A stretch of 42,607 nucleotides of DNA from Bacillaceae bacterium S4-13-56. Its GTDB lineage: Bacteria; Bacillota; Bacilli; Bacillales; JAWJLM01. Position numbers and translations under genes: made by a program. The stretch's first letter is position 1; each line of letters begins with the position of its first letter. The stretch lies in the NCBI GenBank assembly GCA_040191315.1, contig JAWJLM010000037.1, positions 1-42,607 on the forward strand, written 5' to 3'. Below are positions 7,693-15,342 of this stretch, in pieces. The notes beneath the pieces were generated by a model, which made no database searches, was not told the origin of the DNA, and saw only the letters and a list, made by a program, of their open reading frames with translations.

Positions 7693-9854
7693 TAGCTTCT
7701 CACCTTCCTAACCTTGACAATGTTTTCATGTGCCATATTCGTACCACCGATAGGGTCGACTTGATACGGTAAAAAATCTAAATAGCTAAATCCAACCCCA
7801 TTAGCCGTTTTTAAATGTTCAGAAAATCTTCCGTAGCCAGATGGTACATATACAGCTTCTGGATGAAGACGTTCAGTTACCTTCACTCTTACCTGCTTTG
7901 TCGCAACGTCATTGTAAACTTCTACTAAGTCTCCATCTTTTACACCGAACAATTCTGCTTTTCGAGTATTGATCCAGAGACGTTCACCGTTAGTTGTTTC
8001 TGTAATAGCCATAAGCTCGGGAATATCTGCTGTAAAAGTTTGAGAGTGGTAACCTTGCTTACCAGTAATAAGACGAACGGATTCTCCAATAGGTTTAACA
8101 CTTGGTTCCATCCATTTTACAACTGGGCTAAATCCTGCTTTTTTATAGGCTTCACTTAAAAACTCTACTTTTCCAGAAGGAGTTTTTAAAGTTGGAACCG
8201 TTCCAATTTTATTACTTAATGCTAAAGTAATAGTTCCACTGTCTCTTATTTGCTTCATAGAAAGATTAGCTGGTGCTAGGATAGCTTCGTTTAGTTCTTC
8301 TAAGGTAAAGTCAAAATATTTACCTAATCCCATTTCTTTAGCAAGTTCTGTAAAGATTTCATCTGATCCTTTTGTTTCTGGATGGATTTTCTCAATTGCC
8401 CGTTGACCAAAAACGTAAGTACCCACATCAGCGGAAATAACGTGATCTCTTTCCAAATAGGAAGATTCAGGTAATACATAATCTGCAAGTAACGCTGTCT
8501 CAGACAATTGGACATCGATTACAACCATAAGCTCTAAAGCATTTAACCCATCTGTCATATACTCTGGATTCGAATAATTACGTACTGGATTGGTATGATT
8601 GAATATGGCAGCTTTAATTTTTCCTTGTTTAGCTTTTTCCGGAAGTACTACTGAGACTCCATGATTGGTAGGTACCAACTTAAATTCAGCATCCACTCTT
8701 TCTATAGTGGATGGTTGAGGAGTAGGACCTGCTATTGTTCCTAGTTCTGGTTTTGCTTTAAAAACGAGTCCACCGCTTTGTTGAATATTTCCTAATAAAG
8801 CATTAAATAATGCTACAGCTCTGGCGGCTTCTGCACCATTTGAATAAGTAGCACCGAATGCACCTCGCCATGATGGCTCAATGACCGCATTTGGTTTAAG
8901 AGCAGCCATATCTCTTGCTATTTCAGTTATTTTCTCAGCAGAAATACCAGTGATCTTAGAACCCCATTCAGGAGTATATTCTTCTAATGCTTTCGCATAC
9001 TCCTCGAATCCAATCGAGTATTTTTCAACAAAATCTTTATCATATAAATTTCCTGTTACTAATACATTGGACATAGCAAGAACAAGTGCAAGGTCTGTTC
9101 CAGGACGAATGGCTACCCACTCATCAGCAAATGCTGCCGTATTATTTAGTCTTGGATCAACAATAACAACCTTTGCACGTCTATCCTTCGCAATAGCTAA
9201 TTCTTGGATAGAAGATGGTTTAATTCCATCACCATAACTTCTACCTATAAATAAGATGTACTTAGAATTTTCAACATCAGCTGATGGTACCCCACCTAAA
9301 GTATGTTTAAAACCGGTGTCTCTTCCGTTTGAACATGCACTATGGTGTGTGAAGTAGTTTGGTGATCCAATGGCATCTAAGAACCTTTTTCCATAAAAAG
9401 TACCAGTAGGGCGCGGATTTTCTGTATAAGCAACAACCTGTGGACCATTTTCTTTTATAATTTGATTAAGTTTTTCACCAATTTCTTTATATGCTTGTTC
9501 CCATGAAATCGGTTCAAACTCACCGTCAGAACCCTTCTTTAAAGGCTGTGTCACACGATCAGGTGCGTATGGAAAAGTTATTAAACCATGACCTCTAGCA
9601 CAAAGTTTTCCTTTACTGCTAGGATGATCAGCCAAACCTTGAATTTTCCAGATATGATCATCCAACTTATACACGTTAATTCCACACTTGTTAGAACAGC
9701 CGTCACAAACTGATGGAAGATCAGAGGCAGCCTCACTAAAAGCTTGAGCTCTTTCTTGAAAAGCTTTAAATTCCACAGTGCCAATGGTAGCCAATGCTGT
9801 CGTAGCGGCAGATGCTTTCAAAAAGGTACGTCTGTTTAATTTGTTATTAAGCAT
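7692..9854 (-). CDS. Molybdopterin oxidoreductase, polysulfide/thiosulfate reductase-like catalytic subunit (PsrA/PhsA type)
   Basis: A 720-residue catalytic subunit of a complex iron-sulfur molybdoenzyme. A twin-arginine signal (NRRTFLKASA, residues 7-16) targets it across the membrane by Tat. C50, C53, C57 and C85 bind the first [4Fe-4S] cluster. The molybdenum ligand is probably C174 in THHSACSNGRDTG, the spacing seen in PsrA/PhsA enzymes; DMSO and TMAO reductases use Ser. The C-terminal domain ends with the dinucleotide-binding LPYQVDPIGGTNMAHENIVKV. The likely substrate is a sulfur oxyanion or polysulfide, but formate- or arsenic-type specificity cannot be excluded by eye. The start at 9854 has AAAGGAGGAAAAG. 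A perfect Rex/Fnr-type palindrome sits just upstream. Confidence 0.83.
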   Translation of the reverse strand: MLNNKLNRRTFLKASAATTALATIGTVEFKAFQERAQAFSEAASDLPSVCDGCSNKCGINVYKLDDHIWKIQGLADHPSSKGKLCARGHGLITFPYAPDRVTQPLKKGSDGEFEPISWEQAYKEIGEKLNQIIKENGPQVVAYTENPRPTGTFYGKRFLDAIGSPNYFTHHSACSNGRDTGFKHTLGGVPSADVENSKYILFIGRSYGDGIKPSSIQELAIAKDRRAKVVIVDPRLNNTAAFADEWVAIRPGTDLALVLAMSNVLVTGNLYDKDFVEKYSIGFEEYAKALEEYTPEWGSKITGISAEKITEIARDMAALKPNAVIEPSWRGAFGATYSNGAEAARAVALFNALLGNIQQSGGLVFKAKPELGTIAGPTPQPSTIERVDAEFKLVPTNHGVSVVLPEKAKQGKIKAAIFNHTNPVRNYSNPEYMTDGLNALELMVVIDVQLSETALLADYVLPESSYLERDHVISADVGTYVFGQRAIEKIHPETKGSDEIFTELAKEMGLGKYFDFTLEELNEAILAPANLSMKQIRDSGTITLALSNKIGTVPTLKTPSGKVEFLSEAYKKAGFSPVVKWMEPSVKPIGESVRLITGKQGYHSQTFTADIPELMAITETTNGERLWINTRKAELFGVKDGDLVEVYNDVATKQVRVKVTERLHPEAVYVPSGYGRFSEHLKTANGVGFSYLDFLPYQVDPIGGTNMAHENIVKVRKVRS

Positions 9855-9875
9855 TATGCTTTTCCTCCTTTATTA

Positions 9876-9893
9876 TTGTGAAAATATTCACAA
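9876..9893 (-). promoter_or_regulatory. Rex/Fnr-type palindrome in the psrA leader
   Basis: TTGTGAAAATATTCACAA is a perfect inverted repeat with 7-base arms and a 4-base centre. It fits the Rex consensus TTGTGAA-N4-TTCACAA exactly and also the Fnr/CRP consensus TGTGA-N6-TCACA (9877-9892). It ends about 20 bases before the psrA-like ATG, too close for class II Fnr activation of that gene, so a repressor (Rex) role is more natural. Binding is inferred. Confidence 0.6.
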
Positions 9894-9954
9894 CAGTTTT
9901 CAGAACGTATGAAAATGGCAAGTCTTAGACTTCACTCTATCAGACCCCCTTAGT

Positions 9955-10587
9955 CTACAATCCGCTACCCAGTCGTCTTTTTTCTTCAGAAAGCACTTGC
10001 CTGATTAAATCTGTTACAACAACATACAACTCGCTATTTTCCAGTGTTTGTAATTTATAAAAAAAGTCACCTAGCCAATCTAAGTGATCTTGAATAAACT
10101 GTTTGGCATATATTTCATAGTCAGAACCTATTAAAAATGCCAAAAATTCAAGTAATAAAGTCAAATGATCAGGCATCATCTTGTATTCTTCAGGAATTTC
10201 AATATTTAATTCTTCAAAAAGATATCTAATATGCATAGCAGAATCTCCATTGAAATATCCCTTACTTCTTGCCATTGGAGATGATTGTAGAGCTGGATTT
10301 GTACTCCAAACCTTGTATACAGATTCAACAGGGGTTGCGAATGGTCTCCCTGTTCCTATAAAAGTCCGGTTGTAATTTCTTTTATATTTTTTAAAATTGG
10401 TTAAATAATCTTTAAAGCTTGTAAGCTTTAAATCATAATCAGCTTGAGAAAACAGTATCTCTAACAATCTATCAATCTCTCCACTATGTAATTGCTCATA
10501 AAATTCTACTGTTGGAGGTTTATAAAACTCGGAAAAAATCAAAAAGATCTCTTGGATGGCTTCTTTTTCCTTATGATTTTTTAGCAT
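9955..10587 (-). CDS. TorD/DmsD-type molybdoenzyme maturation chaperone
   Basis: A 210-residue, mostly helical cytoplasmic protein. The block PDHLTLLLEFLAFL (about residues 140-153) and the upstream PVESVYKVW are the recognition motifs of the TorD/NarJ family (PF02613), which hold the apo-molybdoenzyme and its Tat signal until cofactor insertion. It lies immediately upstream of the catalytic gene on the same strand (100-base gap), as expected for a dedicated chaperone. The start at 10587 is chosen because AAAGGAG lies 9 bases upstream; an ATG two codons earlier (10593) is also possible but sits too close to the same site. Confidence 0.82.
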   Translation of the reverse strand: MLKNHKEKEAIQEIFLIFSEFYKPPTVEFYEQLHSGEIDRLLEILFSQADYDLKLTSFKDYLTNFKKYKRNYNRTFIGTGRPFATPVESVYKVWSTNPALQSSPMARSKGYFNGDSAMHIRYLFEELNIEIPEEYKMMPDHLTLLLEFLAFLIGSDYEIYAKQFIQDHLDWLGDFFYKLQTLENSELYVVVTDLIRQVLSEEKRRLGSGL

Positions 10588-10891
10588 GAACATACTCTCC
10601 TTTCTTTTAAGTTTACTTTTTCTGCCAGCATAGTCGGCCGTTAAACACAAAATTATTGTCATTACTTACAATCCATTTGTTAACGATTTCACATTATTTT
10701 CTTACATTCAGTATATTTCATTACGTGAACAAGGAATGTGAAAAATAAGCAAACAGTTCTCATTCCTTCTATCTGGGTGGTGTTAAATGGAAAGAATGTG
10801 AAATTTAGATGGATAAAGAGTGAAAAATTTGTAAACTTATTTACAAATTTGTGTACAAAAAGAATCATTTTCTAACAGAAGAGTGCAGAAA
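10588..10891. other. AT-rich leader with a near-perfect palindrome
   Basis: No gene is seen. Besides the Fnr-like promoter, there is a 26-base palindrome at 10825-10850: arms AAATTTGTAAA and TTTACAAATTT with CTTA between. Right after it comes TTTGTGTACAAA (10848-10859). The motif AATGTGAAA recurs at 10735 and 10795, and as TTTCACATT at 10688-10696. These look like clustered operator sequences rather than a terminator, since stems are AT-only and no T run follows. Confidence 0.45.
10652..10694 (-). promoter_or_regulatory. Candidate Fnr-dependent promoter of torD-psrABC
   Basis: On the minus strand TGTGAAATCGTTAACA (10678-10693) matches TGTGA-N6-TCACA in 9 of 10 fixed bases. A -10 candidate AATAAT lies at 10652-10657. 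A start about 7 bases beyond it would put the site centre near -41, the standard position for Fnr class II activation in bacilli. No good -35 box is needed or seen. Confidence 0.5.
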
Positions 10892-11136
10892 TAAGAAAAG
10901 CGCAAGCACCCTCGATCATCGACGTAAAGCGGTGGACCTCATCGATATTAAGGATCGTTGGCTATAACCGTAACATCGTGTGATAACGCCGACGTGACAT
11001 ACTTCCTCGAAAAAGCAAGCTTTTTCTTCGTGCGAAGTAGCTCTATGTAGCTTTCCTTTGTGCGATTACTTGGGGCAAAAACTTCGAAGATTACTCGATG
11101 AAGCTTTTTCGCTGGAGCTAGGCAGATTTTATACTT
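10892..11136 (+). repeat. Dispersed intergenic repeat A, copy 1 (long form)
   Basis: It begins TAAGAAAAGCGCAAGC and ends with GCTGGAGCTAGGCA then TTTTATACTT. Its right-hand 106 bases (11031-11136) are nearly identical to copy 2 at 29652-29755. Between the left end and the shared core this copy carries about 95 extra bases and an internal hairpin (AAAAAGC/GCTTTTT). Elements with these end motifs are common between genes in Bacillaceae. Minus-strand frames across both copies translate to the same peptide only because the DNA repeats. Confidence 0.85.
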
Positions 11137-11152
11137 TCTTTCAAAAAAAGAA

Positions 11153-11169
11153 ACCTCATTTTTTGAGGT
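11153..11169 (-). terminator. Terminator overlapping the stop of the small gene
   Basis: The stem ACCTCA (11153-11158) pairs with TGAGGT (11164-11169); on the minus strand it is followed by TTCTTTTTTTGA. The stop codon (11156-11158) is inside the stem. Confidence 0.75.
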
Positions 11170-11314
11170 CCCTTTTGTTTCTTTTCTCTTTATTTCTTTC
11201 TTTTCCGATAACTTCGCCAGATTTAAAATTATATCCTTTATGAAACCGCAGCGTGGAAGAACCAATATTATTGTTCATTGTTGCTTCTTCATTGAGTTTC
11301 TCATTCTTTGCCAT
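11156..11314 (-). CDS. Small basic hypothetical protein
   Basis: A 52-residue peptide starting MAKNEKLNEEATMNNN, with a middle segment TLRFHKGYNFKSGE and a highly charged Lys/Arg/Glu tail ending KRNKRDLKK. The ATG at 11314 is preceded by TTAGGGGGACG at ideal spacing and the stop codon lies in an intrinsic terminator, so the gene has its own translation and termination signals. No signal peptide or membrane segment. Size and composition recall small sporulation or spore-core peptides, but I do not recognise the family. It lies between repeat A and the RsmJ-like methyltransferase. Confidence 0.65.
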   Translation of the reverse strand: MAKNEKLNEEATMNNNIGSSTLRFHKGYNFKSGEVIGKERNKEKRNKRDLKK

Positions 11315-11414
11315 ACAGCGTCCCCCTAACTATTTTATTATTCTTATTATGAACAATATAGATAGAAAGATGTGTTGCACTTCCCGTGTGAACTTACTTC
11401 ACGACTAGTGGGAA

Positions 11415-12209
11415 TCAATGGATTTCTTTGTTTAACTCAATGACACCATAATGAAATAATGCGGTTTTTCGTTTGTACTGTGTAAATCCAAATTCCTTAA
11501 ATCGTTGACTCTGCCAATGATCTTTGAGGACTACTCTTTGTTTAGCTACTCTTTTAGCCTCTTGAATAAGATCTAAAGTCAATTCTGATTTGAATGCTTG
11601 ATTTCGGATTGAATTGATTCCATTGGAAGTTTCAATAGAAGAAGAAAACATAGGATCTAAATAAACAACATCAAAGGAATTTGTATCTGCTTTTTTTAGG
11701 TAATGACCATGATCGGCTTGTACCACATCGATAGCTCTCATCGCACAGTCGAATCTTTTAATTCCGGAGACAAATGATGATAAACCTTCCTTCGTTAACA
11801 GATATAATTTGGGATTGGCTTCAATGCCAGTAACCAAACCTTTGTCTCCAAGCACTAGGCTTGCAATAATACTGTCAGATGCTAACCCAAGAGTACAATC
11901 AAGAAACGACATTCCCTCCTTTAGTTTCGCTATGCTTACTAAAGGTTCCTCTTCCCCATTAAGTATCCTTTTTGCTCTTACCATAGCTAGATTTGGGTGA
12001 AAGAACAATTCTTGATCGTCATGCAGTGGAGAGATGACTAAACGATTTTTCCCGACAATAAGGACATCGTCTTGAAACTCCATCTTCATAGTCTTAATCG
12101 ATACCCCACTTCTTTCTTTGTAATGAATCTGATGAGTTTCTGCTAGTTGTTTTGCTTTCTTTACCATATCTCTTGAAGTGCGACCCGCAGTAGTTACAAT
12201 CATAATCAT
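11415..12209 (-). CDS. RsmJ-like class I SAM-dependent methyltransferase (PF04445 type)
   Basis: A 264-residue methyltransferase. A SAM-binding motif I is seen as FLDCTLGLASDSIIASLVLG (about residues 107-126), an acidic ribose-binding strand as VTGIEANPKL, and the active motif as VVYLDPMFSSS, close to the DPMFP signature of the 16S rRNA guanine-N2 methyltransferase RsmJ family. Bacillus proteins of this kind are annotated only as putative methyltransferases (B. subtilis YpiP-like). An rRNA substrate is plausible but not shown. MIMIV at the start allows a second start two codons later. A hairpin with arms TTCCC and GGGAA (11382-11413) follows the stop. Confidence 0.72.
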   Translation of the reverse strand: MIMIVTTAGRTSRDMVKKAKQLAETHQIHYKERSGVSIKTMKMEFQDDVLIVGKNRLVISPLHDDQELFFHPNLAMVRAKRILNGEEEPLVSIAKLKEGMSFLDCTLGLASDSIIASLVLGDKGLVTGIEANPKLYLLTKEGLSSFVSGIKRFDCAMRAIDVVQADHGHYLKKADTNSFDVVYLDPMFSSSIETSNGINSIRNQAFKSELTLDLIQEAKRVAKQRVVLKDHWQSQRFKEFGFTQYKRKTALFHYGVIELNKEIH

Positions 12210-12256
12210 TCATCTCTCTTCAGTAATACCTATTTCTTCAATACTTATGTAATGTA

Positions 12257-12289
12257 ACACACGGAAAATCAAAATGAAATTCCGTGTGT
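12257..12289 (-). terminator. Hairpin ending the leucine-catabolism operon
   Basis: The stem ACACACGGAA (12257-12266) pairs perfectly with TTCCGTGTGT (12280-12289), 10 bases after the stop of the last gene. The T tract on the minus strand is poor, so termination may be partial or the hairpin may mainly stabilise the RNA. Confidence 0.55.
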
Positions 12290-12298
12290 GATCATCTT

Positions 12299-12991
12299 TT
12301 ATTCTTTCTCAAACATTGCAATCCACAAATCAACCTCAAGTGAAATTACTCGTTCCTTGTCAAAATCTATCGAAAAGTACTGTTTTTGTCTGGGTGTAGC
12401 ATCCAATAATAGCTCTTGCATTTCGTGGACCTTTTTCTCATGAAGAAGGTGCTCATGTATCCATTCCTCCAAATAAATTTGTCTCTTCTCTATTTTGGCT
12501 GAATGCACATAAAGGCGGTACTTTTTAAATATTGTTTTCCATTCAATTGTAGATTTAAAATGAAATGGCTGATCATTTCCTAAATTGAAGAATTGGCTTA
12601 CAATTTTTCCGTGTGAAGGATCATTGGGCAACACATGGTCTATAAACATGAATTTTCCTCCGTGTTTTAAAACCCTATGAAGCTCTGACATTAAAGGATT
12701 AGAGCTTGTTAAAAGGCAGGAGGACATTCTAAAAATAATAGCATCAAAGTAATGGTCAGGAAAGGGAACCCTATCCTCCCCTCCCTTCGACAAATCTAAT
12801 AAGATAACTTTTCTTACCCATGGTGAAATTAATTCTTGAATATATTGAATATCCTTAGAGTCTATCACCAGTACACGCCAAGTCGATTTGAAATTCATCC
12901 ACTCTTTGATTTTCATTATGTCTTTTTCAAACTTAGGAGAGCTATGAAACTTCTTATCTAACTGACCATTCACATGGTTAGAATTAATCAT
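12299..12991 (-). CDS. Methyltransferase-like protein with degenerate SAM motif
   Basis: A 230-residue protein with the overall pattern of a Methyltransf_11 domain: strand RVLVIDSKD (about residue 40), DHYFDAIIFRMSSCLL (about 79-95) and LKHGGKFMFIDHVLP (about 110-125). The glycine-rich SAM loop (normally DxGxGxG) reads VIDSKDIQYI and lacks glycines, so SAM binding may be lost or altered. The start at 12991 follows AGGAGTTGATGGG. It begins 16 bases after the carboxyltransferase stop and ends the operon. A role in leucine degradation is not known; it may be a passenger or a regulator. Confidence 0.6.
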   Translation of the reverse strand: MINSNHVNGQLDKKFHSSPKFEKDIMKIKEWMNFKSTWRVLVIDSKDIQYIQELISPWVRKVILLDLSKGGEDRVPFPDHYFDAIIFRMSSCLLTSSNPLMSELHRVLKHGGKFMFIDHVLPNDPSHGKIVSQFFNLGNDQPFHFKSTIEWKTIFKKYRLYVHSAKIEKRQIYLEEWIHEHLLHEKKVHEMQELLLDATPRQKQYFSIDFDKERVISLEVDLWIAMFEKE

Positions 12992-13007
12992 CCCATCAAC
13001 TCCTATC

Positions 13008-14543
13008 CTAAACAGGATATACGCCATGCTTACGCTCTGAAAACATTACATTTTTTGATTCATAGGCAGCGAATCTTTGTATTAACTCTTTTCTTAATTG
13101 GTTTGGATCTACAATAGCATCGACAACCATTTCTGAAGCTAATCGATAGATATCAATATTCTCTTTATACTCTTCTTGCTTTTGTTTAATAAAAACTGGA
13201 CGTTCTTCCTCTGGAAGCTCTGAAATTTTATTAGCATACACAGCATTAACAGCTGCCTCTGGCCCCATAACAGCAATTTGTGCGCTAGGCAAAGCTAAAC
13301 AACAATCAGGGTCAAAGGCTGGACCTGCCATGGCATATAACCCAGCTCCATACGCTTTTCGAACAATAACTGAAATCTTAGGGACAGTTGCTTCACTCAT
13401 GGCTGCCAACATTTTTGCCCCATGGCGGATGATACCTGCTCTTTCTACTCTAGTGCCAATCATAAATCCAGGAATATCTGCTAGGAATAGCAATGGGATA
13501 TGGAAGGCATCACACAGTTGGATAAACTTTGCTGCCTTATCGGCTGAATCATGAAAAAGAACGCCACCCTTTACTCGAGGCTGATTTGCAATAATTCCAA
13601 CAACCTTACCGTCCATTCTAGCTAAGCCAGTGATGATTTCAGAAGCAAACAGCTTTTTAATCTCACAAAAACTGTCTTCATCAATAAGGTGATTGACAAG
13701 CTCATACATATCAAAAGGAGCGTTTTGATTTTCTGGGATTAAATCTTCTATGCTTCTCTCAGAAAATAAAGGTGATTGTGCTTCATTCACACGTGGTTTT
13801 TGCTTATAGTTTTGAGGAAAATAGCTCAAATAATTACGCGCATAGTGGATGGCCTCTTCCTCTGTTTCTGCAAGCACATCACCACATCCAGAAACAGAGC
13901 AGTGCATTCTTGCACCTCCCATTTCCTCTAACGTAACTTTTTCCCCTATTACCTTTTCTGCCATACGAGGTGAGCCTAAGTACATGGAGGCATTTCCATC
14001 AACCATAACTACAATATCGCAAAAAGCAGGAATATAAGCTCCGCCCGCTGCTGACGGCCCAAACAATAAACACACTTGTGGTACACGTCCTGAAAGCTTT
14101 ATTTGGTTATGAAAAATTCGTCCTGCTCCACGTCGACCTGGAAACATTTCAATTTGATCCGTGATTCTTGCTCCTGCTGAATCTACTAAATATAGCATTG
14201 GTATTTCTAGTTTTTCTGCAGTTTCCTGAATACGAATTATTTTTTCTACCGTTCGTGATCCCCATGAGCCTGCCTTGACTGTTGAATCGTTGGCCATAAC
14301 GCAAACTTGTTGGCCGTTAATCTTTCCAATACCTGTAACCACTCCATCTGCAGGCAGATCCTCCCTTTGGCAATTAGCAAAAAAAGCATCTTCTATTTCT
14401 AAGTCCCCATCAAATAAAAGAGCAAGTCGCTCTCGGACAAATAACTTTCCTTGCTCTTGATTCTTTTCATGATATTTTGGATGTCCTCCTGATTTGATTC
14501 TCTCTTCTATTTCTTTTAATATTTTTGTATTTCCCACGAACAA
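13008..14543 (-). CDS. yngE: Acyl-CoA carboxylase carboxyltransferase subunit (methylcrotonyl-CoA carboxylase beta type)
   Basis: A 511-residue crotonase-fold carboxyltransferase. It should transfer CO2 from carboxybiotin to 3-methylcrotonyl-CoA in leucine breakdown. The block VDSAGARITDQIEMFPGRRGAGRIFHN is characteristic of MCC-beta rather than propionyl-CoA carboxylase, and AGGAYIPAFCD and FLADIPGFMIG form the oxyanion holes. The gene follows the hydratase with a 16-base gap. Start is TTG (14543) or GTG (14537); AAGAAGGGGG precedes both. The partner biotin carboxylase and carrier are in the same operon, and the order matches the B. subtilis yng operon. Confidence 0.85.
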   Translation of the reverse strand: MFVGNTKILKEIEERIKSGGHPKYHEKNQEQGKLFVRERLALLFDGDLEIEDAFFANCQREDLPADGVVTGIGKINGQQVCVMANDSTVKAGSWGSRTVEKIIRIQETAEKLEIPMLYLVDSAGARITDQIEMFPGRRGAGRIFHNQIKLSGRVPQVCLLFGPSAAGGAYIPAFCDIVVMVDGNASMYLGSPRMAEKVIGEKVTLEEMGGARMHCSVSGCGDVLAETEEEAIHYARNYLSYFPQNYKQKPRVNEAQSPLFSERSIEDLIPENQNAPFDMYELVNHLIDEDSFCEIKKLFASEIITGLARMDGKVVGIIANQPRVKGGVLFHDSADKAAKFIQLCDAFHIPLLFLADIPGFMIGTRVERAGIIRHGAKMLAAMSEATVPKISVIVRKAYGAGLYAMAGPAFDPDCCLALPSAQIAVMGPEAAVNAVYANKISELPEEERPVFIKQKQEEYKENIDIYRLASEMVVDAIVDPNQLRKELIQRFAAYESKNVMFSERKHGVYPV

Positions 14544-14559
14544 GTAACCCCCTTCTTTC

Positions 14560-15342
14560 TCATTCTCCCTTATAGACCGGGCTTCTTTTCTCTTGAAAAG
14601 CTTGAAGTCCCTCTAATCGATCTTTTGTTCCAATTGTCTTCTTATAAAAAGTGTGTTCTATGTTTAATCCTTCCTCTAAACTAAGCTCGATTCCCTGATC
14701 GATGGCCTGTTTTGCCAACCGCACGGCAATGGGGCCATTTTGTGAAATCTGCTTGGCAATTTGTAGAGTACGTTCATATAGTCCTTCTGGCTCTGATATG
14801 AATTCGGTAACCCCATAATGGTAAGATTCTTGAGCATTTAACCGTTTGGCCGAGAGAATCATCCATTTTGCCTTTCCAGCACCAATTAACCTGCTTAATC
14901 GTTGCGTTCCTCCCGCTCCAGGAATAATTCCAAGAGAGGTTTCAGTAAGCCCGACCTTGGCATCGGTACTCATGACTCTAAAATCACAGCCCAATGCTAG
15001 TTCAAGTCCGCCACCAAAAGCTACTCCTTGAATCATAGCAACTACCGGAAATGGCAATGCTTCTACTTTCTTTACTACATCACCAATTTGTTGAACGGTC
15101 TGAATTACCTCTCGATCGTTCATTCCTTTTCTCTCTTTTAAATCGGCCCCCGCACAAAATGCCTTTTCTCCTTCTCCTGTTAAGATAAGGCATCGTATAT
15201 CTGACCTGTTTTTTACCTCCTCTAGAGTTTGTAGAAATTCTTTCAGCATTTCTTGTGATAAAGCGTTAGCTGCCTCTGGACGATTCAGTTTTAGCATACC
15301 AATATGGGAATCTATCATATCAAATGTAACCGTTTTACTCAT
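14560..15342 (-). CDS. yngF: Enoyl-CoA hydratase / methylglutaconyl-CoA hydratase
   Basis: A 260-residue crotonase. By context it hydrates 3-methylglutaconyl-CoA to HMG-CoA. The oxyanion-hole segments are AFCAGADLKER (about residues 60-70) and GVAFGGGLELALGCD (about 105-119); the catalytic Glu candidates lie in GGLELALG and TETSLGIIPGAGGTQRL. Length is normal. Its ATG overlaps the stop of the HMG-CoA lyase gene (ATGA, 15339-15342), so the two are translationally coupled. Confidence 0.85.
   Translation of the reverse strand: MSKTVTFDMIDSHIGMLKLNRPEAANALSQEMLKEFLQTLEEVKNRSDIRCLILTGEGEKAFCAGADLKERKGMNDREVIQTVQQIGDVVKKVEALPFPVVAMIQGVAFGGGLELALGCDFRVMSTDAKVGLTETSLGIIPGAGGTQRLSRLIGAGKAKWMILSAKRLNAQESYHYGVTEFISEPEGLYERTLQIAKQISQNGPIAVRLAKQAIDQGIELSLEEGLNIEHTFYKKTIGTKDRLEGLQAFQEKRSPVYKGE

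Noticed and set aside
9581..9784. Alternative frames inside the psrA-like gene
   Set aside because: Shadows of a strongly supported 720-codon gene.
10948..11265. A 105-residue minus-strand frame sharing a peptide with a frame at 29542-29745
   Set aside because: The shared peptide comes from DNA repeat A; the frame overlaps the better supported small gene at 11156-11314 and has no start signals.
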